From: Tranzscheliella williamsii
Taxonomy: Eukaryota; Basidiomycota; Ustilaginomycetes; Ustilaginales; Ustilaginaceae
DNA length: 64,000 bases
Assembly: GCA_023212725.1 (NCBI GenBank)
Contig: JALBYF010000009.1
Coordinates: 248,001 to 312,000 of the forward strand
Reading direction: 5' to 3'
Part shown: positions 34,143-44,164 of the stretch, in pieces
How the letters are laid out: each line of letters starts with the position of its first letter
Position numbering within the stretch: the first letter of the stretch is position 1
The notes under the pieces: model-generated
Told to the model about the DNA's origin: nothing
The model's database searches: none
What the model saw: only the letters and a program-made list of their open reading frames with translations
Made by a program: the position numbers and the translations under genes

Positions 34143-35217
34143 GCAAGTTAGAAGCCACGGCTACTCTCGTGACTCTTCCTGACGGTAGAGTAAGAGGAGG
34201 AGAAAGTGCCAAGACGAATTGTACGAATGCAGGATAAACAGTAAGACTGAAGCAGTAGCCGGTCGACAAAAGAAGAGTACCTCTGGGGTTGCGCAGTTAC
34301 GCCGTGGCGGTCGACGCGTAATGAGTGGTCGGACAGCAGATACCGTCGCAGAATAGGCAAATGCTGAGTTTCGACGGGACTTGTGCTAACAGATGACGGG
34401 GCAAGCAAAGGTCTAAAGGGAAGAAGACGTTGATGTGATCAGGGCCACGACGTCCGGAGGCTCAGTTTCCCTTTGTTCGCCGAAACAGACATCCTACAAA
34501 GCTGACCGCCGCTCTTTTCAGCGAGCGAACTTTGTTACGTTTCGCGCCCCGATCTATGCCCGCTACTACCTCGCCATATATAACGTTATCTTCACGTAGA
34601 GACTGTGTGCGATTTTTCTATGTGGATCACATAGGAGCGATCGTGCGACGGGTCTACCTACTAGCCGTAGAGATCCACGCTCATAGTATGAGGGGACGGA
34701 TGTTGATGGCCGGGATGAGAGCAGGCGGCCCGATCCAATCGGGTGCATCGCCTTTTCTACAAGGGGGCTGTTATTTTCACGGCATGTTTTTATGGAATCA
34801 CACAGATTCCCGATTCAGCGCGGTGGAATTTCGTCCGGAACAAGAAAGATGATGCCTTGCATGCTAACTGCCACCCATACTGTGCGCCTCTCTGCAGTGG
34901 AAGGGGCCTCTTTATCGTTCTCCAGCGGAACGATGATGCAAGGCGGCTGCTCAGGTAGAACGTCTAGCACAAAACAGCTTCATTGAGCGGTGCTGTTCGC
35001 ATCTGAGCGGTGGGCTTGCCGGCCTTCAACAGCATGAAAGCCGCTGTCTTCCAAAAAAAAAAAAGATAATTATTGTGATGGACTCGACAGAAATAACGAC
35101 AAAATCTGGCACAAAATAGGGCGATACGTCATCCATCATTTTTCCGTGCAGATGAGAGCTAGCAGACAGATAGGCAGGAGACGGAGGAGGAATGCTACCT
35201 AAAACTGGCTCAGCGGA
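34143..35217. promoter_or_regulatory. STE23 upstream region and permease 3' region
   Basis: 1.1 kb between two minus-strand genes. It should contain the STE23 promoter and the 3' UTR of the permease. An A-run is at about 35056. No gene or known motif recognised. Confidence 0.4.
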
Positions 35218-36717
35218 TCAGAGCGAGTTGTCCGCACAGGTGAAAGGCCCCTTAATGCTTCCGACGGCATAGTTGTCAATGATAGCCTGGACCGATGTGT
35301 AGAGACCCGGGCCGAGGATGAAGAGACCAGCAGCGAGCAGGACAAACTGGAAGCTGGTCTCGAGTTTCCTTGACAAAGGCTGCCCTGTCCACAGCTGGCC
35401 TTTGTAGAGTTCGAAGAAGGCGAAAGCCCAGAAGATGTAGCCAAAGTAGCAGTCGAAAAGAGCGCTCATGAGAGAAAGCAAGGTCGAGAAAAAGGGAACT
35501 GCCTCGCCGACGACCCATCCGAGAACCCAGGTGAAAGTGACGCATCCAATCCAGCCGGCCCAGCCGACCACAGTGTGGTTGTTGTAGTGCTTGGTGCCGA
35601 TGAAGATCCGTCCGAAAATGTACTTGGCCACGACACTGGCGTACAAGACACCGATAATGATGGTCGTGGGCAGCACGAAAGCGAAGGCGATCTTCTTGAA
35701 GACGGGTCGAAGCGTTCCCACGGCAGGCGCTGTCGTGTATTGTCCCGTGTATCGGTAGACAACGATGCCAGTGACGCTAAACAGGATAAACTCGGCGATC
35801 GTGACGGCATAGAGCGCTTTGGGAAAGTCTTTCGGCTCCTTCATCTCGGCGATAAAGGTGGGGTACATGATATGCCCGATCCAGGTAAAGACAATGTTGA
35901 GGAAAGCGTTGAATCCAGCCACGAATGTGGTGTCTTTAGGAGCAAAAGCGGTGACGTGAACCGGAGCGTCGAAGGTATCTACAGCCGGGTTGGGACCTTG
36001 GATGCCATGGAAGATGAGCACGAGTAAGATGGCGATAAACATGGAAACAGCCGACACGATGCCGAGGCCGGCGATTTGCTCGAGCTTCCTAGGCAGAGTC
36101 AGAAAGATGGAGATGACCATGATGACAAGCGAGAAGACGAGAGAGCAAGTACCATGTTCTGAAAGCGTATTAAGGATCTCCGACCCCGTAAGAGTGTGAA
36201 GACCCTGGAGGAAGACATTGTTGAGGATCAAGGCGATGGCGGTCAGCTCATAGGCGACCTTTGATTTGCCAAAGATCTGGTAACCAATGTCGCAAATGTT
36301 AAGAAGATGGGGATGTCGCATGCAATATCTCCAGAGCGTCATCGAAGTGTAGAGAGCGGCGATGCCAACGCCAAAAGTAGCAATCAGACCGCCGGCCATG
36401 CCCAGGACGGAATAGGCCCACGGGAACGAAAGGATGGCCAGACAGACATATTCGGTAAAGAGAAGCAAAGCAGCTTTGGGCCAGGTTAGCGTCCGGTAGA
36501 CGATAGAGCCTCCCTCCTGAGCCTCCTTGACACGCTGAAGAGCCAGCGCGTCTTCCGAATCCCTCGCGCTATCGACGGGGACGACGCCGTGCGCATAATC
36601 GGCGGACTTCTCCTCTTTTTTGGCGGCTTCGAGATCCTCGTTGGATGAGCCGTTATGTGATCCATAAGCAAGAGGCTTCTCACCGACCTTCTCAGTTGGA
36701 TGAGTGTCCAACGACAT
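35218..36717 (-). CDS. AAAP-family amino-acid permease (Mtr-like)
   Basis: 499 aa with about 11 membrane segments after a hydrophilic N-terminus of roughly 75 residues. The first helices (AALLLFTEYVCLAILSFPWAYSVLGMAGGLIATFGVGI) match the start of the amino acid/auxin permease family, and YMHI-free loops with LTLPRKLEQIAGLGIVSA are like Neurospora Mtr-type neutral amino-acid transporters at the plasma membrane. Residues FNAFLNIVFTWIGHIMYPTFIAEMKEPKDFPKAL contain the conserved mid-protein segment of this group. Substrate (neutral or aromatic amino acids) is inferred. ATG at 36717; no intron needed. An 8-bp inverted repeat lies 424 bp upstream. Confidence 0.87.
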   Translation of the reverse strand: MSLDTHPTEKVGEKPLAYGSHNGSSNEDLEAAKKEEKSADYAHGVVPVDSARDSEDALALQRVKEAQEGGSIVYRTLTWPKAALLLFTEYVCLAILSFPWAYSVLGMAGGLIATFGVGIAALYTSMTLWRYCMRHPHLLNICDIGYQIFGKSKVAYELTAIALILNNVFLQGLHTLTGSEILNTLSEHGTCSLVFSLVIMVISIFLTLPRKLEQIAGLGIVSAVSMFIAILLVLIFHGIQGPNPAVDTFDAPVHVTAFAPKDTTFVAGFNAFLNIVFTWIGHIMYPTFIAEMKEPKDFPKALYAVTIAEFILFSVTGIVVYRYTGQYTTAPAVGTLRPVFKKIAFAFVLPTTIIIGVLYASVVAKYIFGRIFIGTKHYNNHTVVGWAGWIGCVTFTWVLGWVVGEAVPFFSTLLSLMSALFDCYFGYIFWAFAFFELYKGQLWTGQPLSRKLETSFQFVLLAAGLFILGPGLYTSVQAIIDNYAVGSIKGPFTCADNSL

Positions 36718-38272
36718 TTTTGGTCGTTGGGAAGCGGACTAGCAACTGCTCTGGCGCTGTGTTTGGGGCCGACAGGAAACAGCGCAAAGGGTGTATGTGG
36801 CTTGGTGGAAATGGCACGGTGGTAGTGAAAAGAGCAGCGACCTGAGGGGAGAACGGGACAGAGATGGGTTCCAGTCAATAAGGCCCGCCACATTAATAAG
36901 GCTACTGCGAAAGTAGGCCAAGCCGGGTAGATTGGCGCAAGGACGAAGGGGTTAGCGAAAGGCTCGGATAGGAAGCTCGAGGCACTGATGCCTGGCCGTC
37001 AAGCCGGTAAAGGTGTTCTGTCAGTCTTCTGCCAAACAAGAGTGTGGGCATAAGCGACAAGCTGCAGACTGAAGCCTTCCTGCCACGCTATCGAGACAAA
37101 ACTTCACGCTCAGCTATACGAAGGGGCGGGAAGCGGTAGACCACGTACGACTGTACGTGGACAGGTATGGGAGCAGTCACACGTTCAGGTAGGAAAGAGA
37201 ATCACGAAGAGCGGCAGCAGAGCTGTCAACGAGCCAAGGGACGAACGGATCAGGTACATGCATACGACTCGCAGCTGAAGCGAGTGGAGAGAAGAGGGCG
37301 GTGGGGCGTGTGAGAAGCAGATTAGCTGTCTGCGATCATCATCGATGCAATGCATCGTAGCACGGTCCGGATTGGCAAGCGTCTTCACTATCACACCATT
37401 CCTGAATGCCATCGCGCCGAATGGATTACAGCCGCATCACAAACTCGGTTGGTGTTAGGACATCGTTCCGCAAGTGGCATTTATAGTGCTTAAAGGGCGC
37501 AAAAGGACCTTCCAAAAACACAGTAGCGCGAGAGAAGAATACAAGGCGAGGTGACGCACAGGTGCAATTTTGCAAGGAGCGCGCGTTCGCCTTGTCGCGC
37601 TTTGCACTCAACATTTGGTCACATAGAATGGGCGGCATACCAACGTCCGCGTAGAGATTGTCGCGGCGGTATGGCGGGCAAGGCGGCGGAAATTCCGTCA
37701 GGCTGACCCTGCGGCGGTTGTCGGAATAGAATGATAGAAAAATGTTAACATCACAGTTCCAGATTACATCGTGCTAGACAGCTGATTTCTAATCGCGCTA
37801 CTATCTGTTATTTAGCCAAGAGTTCAGAAACTCGCGAAAGCAGATGCCTTTGGCAGGTTGTGGGGGGACACAAGGCGACGTGGGCCTGGCGCGATCTCTA
37901 AGCGGTCTCGCGATATCGTACGTGTTCGCACTGCTGCCCGTGTTACCTTGACCGACACCGGCTGCATTTACTATATGTCTGTTCCCATCCAGCATAAGCG
38001 CTCCGACACACGATATGCGAACGAATTCATGCTCGTCACATCATAGCTCCAGCAAATGGTGCAGGCTTTGTCAAGCTCATCGATCTAACATCCTCAGAAC
38101 GCTCTAACAGACAATATAATGCTCGGACACAAGGCTTAACTAAAGGTCTCAGGCCGAAATTGGAAGACTCGGGAATCGGGCAGGTTGGATGGAGTCCTTC
38201 CTTCGCATGGAGAAGCACAAAAAGGACCCTTGATCATTTCTTCGAGTCCAACACTTGCACGAAGCAGTCAAC
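36718..38272. promoter_or_regulatory. Divergent region, permease / MSW1
   Basis: 1.55 kb between divergent genes. The clearest element is a perfect inverted repeat at 37141-37160. The part at 37600-38100 is relatively AT-rich. No protein-like frame, tRNA or repeat family recognised. Confidence 0.4.
37141..37160. repeat. Perfect inverted repeat, 8-bp arms
   Basis: CCACGTAC, a 4-base spacer GACT, then GTACGTGG. The arms contain ACGTG, a core bound by bZIP and bHLH proteins. It lies 424 bp upstream of the permease. A transcription-factor site is possible but unproven. Confidence 0.5.
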
Positions 38273-39472
38273 ATGGTCATGTCCCGCGGCCATGCGCAGC
38301 TGAGGTCGTCCATAGCAGGGCCCAGCCGGCTGCCGATGCTGGCAAGGCCTCTATCGACAGCCATCCGAGCGCCGGCTGCTCCCACTTCCCCGGCGAAACC
38401 AAAAGTGATCTTCTCTGGCATTCAACCCACTGGCATTCCCCATCTGGGCAACTACCTGGGAGCGCTGCGCAATTGGGTCGACCTCCAGAACCAATCTCTC
38501 TCCTCGGATGACTCGCTCTATTTCAGTATTGTCGGCTATCATGCCATAACACTGCCGCAAGATCCTGTTAGGCTGCGGGCCGAGCGCTCCGAAATGATGG
38601 CTACCCTGCTGGCCATCGGCCTGGATCCGCAGCGATGCACCATCTTCCATCAAGATCAGCTTTCTGAACACACAGAGCTCGCCTGGATTCTGAATTGCAT
38701 CACCGGTTTCGGCAGATTGAATAGGATGACCACCTGGAAGTCCAAACTTGCCACTGTCAAAGACATTGCCGAGACGGCCCAGATGGACGACAGAGACCTT
38801 AGCCTGGGACTCTTCGCCTATCCTGTACTGCAAGCCGCCGACATTCTCCTCTACAGGGCCACCCATGTACCCGTAGGCGAAGACCAGATTCAGCATCTCG
38901 AACTCAGCCGCGACCTGGCCGAGCTCTTTAATCGACGCTTCAGCAAGAAGTATTTTCCCTTGCCAGCCCACATCATCACACCCACCAAAAGGGTTTTGTC
39001 GTTGCGGGACCCGACGAGCAAAATGTCCAAGAGCGCTCCTGATGCCAACTCTAGGATCCTGCTCACCGACACCCCGGACCAGGTGCGCTCCAAAATCAAG
39101 AAGGCCGTCACCGACGCCGAGAGCTCGCTGTCGTACGACCCCGGAAAACGGCCGGGTGTCAGCAACCTGCTGCTGCTGCTCTCGGCGCTCGACAAGGGCG
39201 GGTCAGCCGCCACGTCTGGCCAGGACCCGGCCAAATGTGCCGAGCTGTTGAACTCGGAGATCCAGGCGAGCGGAGCCTCGAGCGGACAATACCTTAAAAA
39301 TGCTCTCACCGAAGCGGTGGTAGAGACGCTGGCACCCATTCAAAAGCAACTCGAGAGGCTCAAGAAAGACCCCGGCTACCTGCTGCAGATGGAGCAGCTC
39401 GGCCACACAAAAGCCCAGGCGGTCGCCCTCAAAACTATGGCGCATGTCAAAAAGAGCGTCGGCCTGGCCTAG
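38273..39472 (+). CDS. MSW1: Tryptophanyl-tRNA synthetase, mitochondrial
   Basis: 399 aa from the ATG at 38273 (the frame upstream has only a TTG; a second ATG is at 38279). Class I signatures are present: PTGIPHLGNYLGA (the HIGH region) and SKMSKSAPD (the KMSKS loop). Length and the bacterial-type sequence (FSGIQPTG, DLFAYP-like and VGEDQIQHLELSRDLA) place it with bacterial and mitochondrial TrpRS. The first 45 residues are basic with Arg, Ser and Ala and no acidic residues, as in a mitochondrial presequence. It charges mitochondrial tRNA-Trp. Converges on THOC5 across 215 bp. Confidence 0.93.
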   Translation: MVMSRGHAQLRSSIAGPSRLPMLARPLSTAIRAPAAPTSPAKPKVIFSGIQPTGIPHLGNYLGALRNWVDLQNQSLSSDDSLYFSIVGYHAITLPQDPVRLRAERSEMMATLLAIGLDPQRCTIFHQDQLSEHTELAWILNCITGFGRLNRMTTWKSKLATVKDIAETAQMDDRDLSLGLFAYPVLQAADILLYRATHVPVGEDQIQHLELSRDLAELFNRRFSKKYFPLPAHIITPTKRVLSLRDPTSKMSKSAPDANSRILLTDTPDQVRSKIKKAVTDAESSLSYDPGKRPGVSNLLLLLSALDKGGSAATSGQDPAKCAELLNSEIQASGASSGQYLKNALTEAVVETLAPIQKQLERLKKDPGYLLQMEQLGHTKAQAVALKTMAHVKKSVGLA

Positions 39473-39687
39473 CCTATCAGCATCCTGCTGTAGTAGACAA
39501 CTCGCCCCAAATTGTCCGTGTCTTTGCAATCATAGCCTCCACCCCCGCTAGTGCCTGGCTTCACACCCTCTCAGACGCGGGAAGGAAATGCCCAGATGGA
39601 GATTGCTGGATGTCAAAATGTACAAATACAAATGCAGAATGGTACAGGGTGCCACAGCCAGGTGTGTGCGGGGTTTGTGGCCAGGAA

Positions 39688-40471
39688 TCAGAAGCTCTCG
39701 AACTTGGTCTGTACGGCATTGGCGGCCTGTGCAGCGAAATACGATGCGTTACGTGCAGCAAGGGAAAAGATGTGCGTGTCAGCTGGGGTCCGGGAGCTCC
39801 AGGACGATGTGGACGGGAAGGGATACGTACGGCAAGCAGGTCCTTGAGCTGTTTCTCGGCCTCCTCGAGCTTGCTCTTCTTGTGGTTGTTGCTCTTTGCC
39901 ACCTCGGTCTTTTCGTGCTGGAGGGCCTGTTTTTCCGCCTCGAGGCGTTTGCGTTCTTCGAGTTCGAAACGGAGTCTTCTGAGCATGAGCTGGTGTTCGT
40001 TATCCTGGGCGTTCTCGCCGGGGTGTGTGTCGAGGGGGGGTGGCGCGAGCTGGTCGAAGTCGGCGCGGCTGTGGAGTTGGATGTCCTGGTAGATGGACTG
40101 GAATTCCTGGCAGACGCGGACCTCGAGCTCGAGCATGGACTCCTCGTACTTGAGGTTCTGGAGTGCGAGGCGCGCGGCGTCGACCTTGGCGCGCGCCTCG
40201 CCCACCCGCTCCTTCTGTGCCTGCACGTCCTGATACGTGCGCCGGTTCACCCGCTTCAGCGTGCTCAGCAGCGGCGCAGACGCCACCATCAGCTCACCCG
40301 CCCCCGCCCCCGCCGTCTTGCGCGTCGACAGCTCCGTCAGCCCCGCCACCACACTCTTCAACTGCTGCAATATCGACAACAAGCACCACATAACGCGCAC
40401 CACCGTCAGCTCCCCGCTCCTTCTCCACTCGTACCACCTGCTTCGAAACTCACCTCTTCCGTAGACGCCAT
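39688..40471 (-). CDS. THOC5: THOC5-like subunit of the THO/TREX mRNA export complex (three exons)
   Basis: Predicted 196 aa. Exon 1 (40471-40454) encodes MASTEE; intron 1 (40453-40365) has GTGAGT, CTGAC and CAG; exon 2 (40364-39831) carries the core; intron 2 (39830-39727) has GTACGT...CTGAC...CACAG; exon 3 (39726-39688) ends AANAVQTKFESF. All junctions are in phase 0. The core LKRVNRRTYQDVQAQKERV...ALQNLKYEESMLELEV..CQEFQS is the THOC5 signature, a long coiled coil in which LQNLxYE and CxEFxS are conserved. The second half is a charged coiled coil. THO couples transcription with mRNA packaging and prevents R-loops. The first acceptor is a tandem CAGCAG, allowing one-Gln variation. Confidence 0.85.
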
Positions 40472-40761
40472 CTTCCGCGCTCGTGTTGTCTATGGTCGGC
40501 ACAATGAGAGACAGAGCGTCGCCTTCTGCAGCGAGCATCCGGCTCCGCATTTCCTGCTCTCACGCAAATCCAAAGCAGTCCAACAACCCGGCCGAGATGG
40601 CTCACCCCCTTGCTGATCTCACAATTGCAATTGTTGGTAATCACACATATCCACTGTAGGCCGAGGAGTACCATGCAAGCACAAAACAGGGAACCAGCGT
40701 GGGCCAGGAAAGAGGTGGAAGTGTAACGACTAGAGTTGTGTGACGGCATTGGTCAGTCAGA
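40472..40761. promoter_or_regulatory. THOC5 upstream / AFI1 downstream region with 14-bp palindrome
   Basis: 290 bp between two minus-strand genes. A perfect 14-bp palindrome ACAATTGCAATTGT lies at 40621-40634, 150 bp upstream of the THOC5 start. It shares ACAATTG with the palindrome at 10259-10270. Confidence 0.45.
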
Positions 40762-43407
40762 CTACTGGGCCATCGTGGGCGACTGGTGTTCCCGCAGGCC
40801 TTGCGCACCGGCCGGTCCATTTAAGAACGGAGCCGGCTTGTCTGGCGGTGAGGCTGCCAGGGTAGGTTGGTAGGCGGGTCTGGGGTCGGTGCTGGACGTG
40901 TCGTCTGTACGCGCGCCTGCTGAGGCTAGCGATGTGTCGCCCGTTGCCAGCGCGGGCACGCTCCCGTCGCCTATACTCTCGCGGGGCTCTTCCAAACCGG
41001 CGCTGCCAGCGGCAATGCTCAGAGAAGCCTCGGCAGAGGGAGGCGCAGGAGGGCCACCCTCGGGCTCGTACGCGGATCGCACTGCTTCAGCCCTCTCCTG
41101 CGCCAGCCTGGCAAAGGCGAGTCGCTGATAGGTGTGCATGCTCTGAACAAATTTGCGGCCGATCGGATGACGGCAGAGGCGGAGAAAGAAGTCGACCACC
41201 GCATCGCGCACCTCTGTCCTCGGATGGAAGAGGCCAAAGCCTAGTGGTAGCAAGCCTCCTGTATGCGGCGGGAGTAAGGCCAGCACTTCCGTAATCTGAT
41301 CTTGTGACACAACCGTCCTGGCTATGGTTTCGAAGATCAGATCGGATTCGCCCAGGGCAAGTTGTTTCGCTCGTCGCAGTCGGCCGATCTGGTGAGCGAT
41401 GTCAAAGTTTTTGATGGCTTGGGTGTATCCACCGTGGGTATGCAATGATTTCACCAAGAGGCTGTAAGCGATTGTCGACCGGAATCCTTCGGCGCGCATT
41501 TGGTTGGCCAGGACTTCTCGCATCTCTGTTTCTCTGTCTGCGTACACCGGACCTGACCCTAGCTGTCCGTTCAGGAAGGGTTGACAGGTAACTCCCATCA
41601 TTGTTTGGCCGTAGAAGTGTTCCTCGTGCCTTGAGACACCCCGCACAAATGCAAAGACGTATTCGGTGACCCGTGCCCGGACATAGCGTTCGCCGCAGTG
41701 AGAGGCTATGGCCGAATGTAGCTCTTCCATAAACAAGGTGTTGTATGCGTCAGGTCGGCTGTCGTAAAGACCCGCGTTGTTCCGGTCTCGAGCTGCTCCG
41801 CCCAAACTTGAGGACTTGCCAGCCATCCCCGGTTGCATGGTAGAGGATATGGTGCCAAACTGTGAGAGCTCGACGTCCGCCGTCGACCTTGGATCGTGTG
41901 TGCTACTGGAGTTGGCCGCAAGGGAGGAAAGGCTGTTATGCGAGAAGGTATCACGTGTCAACGTCGATTTGGGGGCGGCGGCGACCGGTTGCGGAGCGGG
42001 CCCGGCAGGTGCAATCGTCTTTGCCACCTGGATTTTACCGCTCTCAACATTGAGCAGTACGTCCCAGGCGTGGAGGTCCTCGAACCGCGGATTGGTGACC
42101 CCAGCAATATAGCCAGGTATCTTCTCCAGGTCATCAAGGTTGAGCAGATTTGTGTACGGGAAAGCACGCGCAGCGAACCCTTCGAGGACCGCGCCGCAGC
42201 CGGAGCCCAAGGCACAAGCGGCCAAGACGAAGCTGGCGACTTGATTCGCCGGCTGGCCATGACCCAAAAAGATGACTCGTTTCTGGGTAATCAGAGCATT
42301 GAACAGGAGGATGATGGGATGCGTCGTAGGTCCATTGGTATGCAGGTGAGGATGCAGGGGCCCTGTCGGCGTGGAGTGTGATCCAGAAAAGGTCTGAATA
42401 AGCCGAATGAGCGAGTAGTCTCCTACCTCCTCAGGGAAGGTGGTCAGCGGTACTCGTATCGGCAAAGACACGGAACGGTAGGTGAGGATGGTATCAAAGA
42501 AGTGGGTATCTCGTGGACGGCTTGAGCCCGGAAGGGTATTAATAGATGAGATTGTTGGTCGGCGCTCACCCAACGCCGTGCCAGCAATGGAGTTGGCTGA
42601 CGAGCCGCGACGTGCCCCTACGGAGGGTCGAAGGGAAGCAGCACTCAGCTTTTTCCTGACGGACTTTGTCTCGGATGAGAATGTGGACGTGCTGTCTGTA
42701 CGGCGGCGCGCCACACCTGTCCCTTCTGCGTTTGGAAGGGGTTCGTCTACGGCACCGACCTCACCAGCACCGTTTACAGGAGCCTGCGAAAGGTTGCTTG
42801 ACGTGACATCGGTGTCATTGTCAAGTCGACAGGTTTGGGCAAAGCGCTCCTCAAGCAAATCCCTACGGTCAGAGGCGCGCAGAACCAACTTTTCTGCCCT
42901 GGTAAAGATGGGAATAGACGATATCTCGAGCTTGTTGACTGCTTCGTACAGACGCACCAAGCACTCCTCTCCAGGCTCCTTAAAGTAATCATCGAGAGCC
43001 AATAGTAGAGCTGGCTTAAAGATTTCGATGAAAGGATATTTGGTACCGATGGCCATGGCTTTGACAAGCGCACCTCGCCGGACTGTAGTGTCGTGCTTGG
43101 TCCGAACCAAGTTGATAACGTAGGTCAAGTCTGTCGATAGCCAGTCCTTCCCCGCCTCCTCTTGGTCCTGATCCGTCTTGCCGGCCGTGGTGCTTCTCGT
43201 TGGGGGTTTGAGGAAAAAGAAGGTCCAATCCTCGCTGCGTGCGTGCGCTCCGTCCGGCAGCATGAGCTCAGCGAGCATGTGTTCATTATAGCCTGTCGGT
43301 CGAGGATACTGATATGACAAGGTAGACCCCCGGTCAATGTCAAACTCTGCCAGCATGCAGAAGCTGCAATTGCTGCCAGGACTGTCTGAGCCATCTACGA
43401 CCGACAT
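40762..43407 (-). CDS. AFI1: Arf3-interacting polarity protein Afi1/MesA-like
   Basis: 881 aa, ATG at 43407. The N-terminus CMLAEFDIDRGSTLSYQYP...GYNEHMLAELMLPDGAHARSEDWTFFFL is the docking domain of fungal Afi1 proteins, a DENN-related fold. A second conserved region follows: LTYVINLVRTKHDTTVRRGALVKAMAIGTKYPFIEIFKPAL and, after a Ser-rich insertion (about 200-290), RVPLTTFPEEVGDYSL and LFNALITQKRVIFLGH, the SPA/DENN core. A C-terminal helical part (about 560-770) and a Pro/Ala-rich tail complete it. In yeast Afi1 binds the GTPase Arf3 and keeps cell polarity; related MesA acts in hyphal tip growth. That role fits a dimorphic smut, but is inferred from the family. Confidence 0.85.
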   Translation of the reverse strand: MSVVDGSDSPGSNCSFCMLAEFDIDRGSTLSYQYPRPTGYNEHMLAELMLPDGAHARSEDWTFFFLKPPTRSTTAGKTDQDQEEAGKDWLSTDLTYVINLVRTKHDTTVRRGALVKAMAIGTKYPFIEIFKPALLLALDDYFKEPGEECLVRLYEAVNKLEISSIPIFTRAEKLVLRASDRRDLLEERFAQTCRLDNDTDVTSSNLSQAPVNGAGEVGAVDEPLPNAEGTGVARRRTDSTSTFSSETKSVRKKLSAASLRPSVGARRGSSANSIAGTALGERRPTISSINTLPGSSRPRDTHFFDTILTYRSVSLPIRVPLTTFPEEVGDYSLIRLIQTFSGSHSTPTGPLHPHLHTNGPTTHPIILLFNALITQKRVIFLGHGQPANQVASFVLAACALGSGCGAVLEGFAARAFPYTNLLNLDDLEKIPGYIAGVTNPRFEDLHAWDVLLNVESGKIQVAKTIAPAGPAPQPVAAAPKSTLTRDTFSHNSLSSLAANSSSTHDPRSTADVELSQFGTISSTMQPGMAGKSSSLGGAARDRNNAGLYDSRPDAYNTLFMEELHSAIASHCGERYVRARVTEYVFAFVRGVSRHEEHFYGQTMMGVTCQPFLNGQLGSGPVYADRETEMREVLANQMRAEGFRSTIAYSLLVKSLHTHGGYTQAIKNFDIAHQIGRLRRAKQLALGESDLIFETIARTVVSQDQITEVLALLPPHTGGLLPLGFGLFHPRTEVRDAVVDFFLRLCRHPIGRKFVQSMHTYQRLAFARLAQERAEAVRSAYEPEGGPPAPPSAEASLSIAAGSAGLEEPRESIGDGSVPALATGDTSLASAGARTDDTSSTDPRPAYQPTLAASPPDKPAPFLNGPAGAQGLREHQSPTMAQ

Positions 43408-44164
43408 GATATCCTTCTATACTATGCGGGTGCGCTTCCGCAACGTAGCCGGATGCCGTCGTTCTCTGTGTCGGGGGTGTCGAAAGCAGGAGTATGATAG
43501 ACGACGAGTGTTTATCCGGCTAGGAAACTTATGAGATGTTTCTCTTCTGGCGAGTTCGTGGAAGGCTGAAGATGAGGACATGTGACGGTAAAACTAGCAA
43601 AGAGATCTGTGATGGTTGCACCTAGCGAGAGGACCATTTATGCCCCTCACGTATGGGTTAATGTTCTCGCCATTGAGAATCAGAGAGCGAGCAGTGCAGG
43701 AGCTTTGTTTATTCAATGCTATTGTGGCACGACGGACGGTATGTATGATAACGATCTGAGGGGAAGAAGCAGCTCGTCGGTCGGAGCATTCACATCCACA
43801 CTCGCACCACTCACACTCATCCACCCTAGAGACCAACACCAACGGCGGCAGCCGTCCGACTTAACACCTATTCTCAAAAGTGGTGATTCGAAATCACGTG
43901 CACTGGATTAACACGTCCGCGTAATCGCTTCTACGAAAGGGCCAATTTTGCGGGACTGGCGAGTGATATGATTTGGCTAGAAAGGCGGAGTAGCAAGCGA
44001 TCTTGAATCCAACACCTGCCTAACTACCTGCTTCTCGTCTCTACCACCTCACTCCATGCTCCCCACCGCTAAATGCTTACGGCACAAGCATAGCACGTAT
44101 GACTTGATAAGCAACCGCTGTCGACTGTAATGTCTTATTGTCGTGCGAGCCTTGTTCAATCAAC
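43408..44164. promoter_or_regulatory. Divergent region, AFI1 / ESP1
   Basis: 757 bp between divergent start codons; should hold both promoters. A GTGATTCGAAATCAC near-palindrome is at about 43882-43896. No RNA gene was supported. Confidence 0.4.

Noticed and set aside
43850..43920. Possible tRNA-like segment around GTGATTCGAAATCAC
   Set aside because: The T-arm lacks the conserved G53-C61 pair and no A box, anticodon arm or acceptor stem could be paired.
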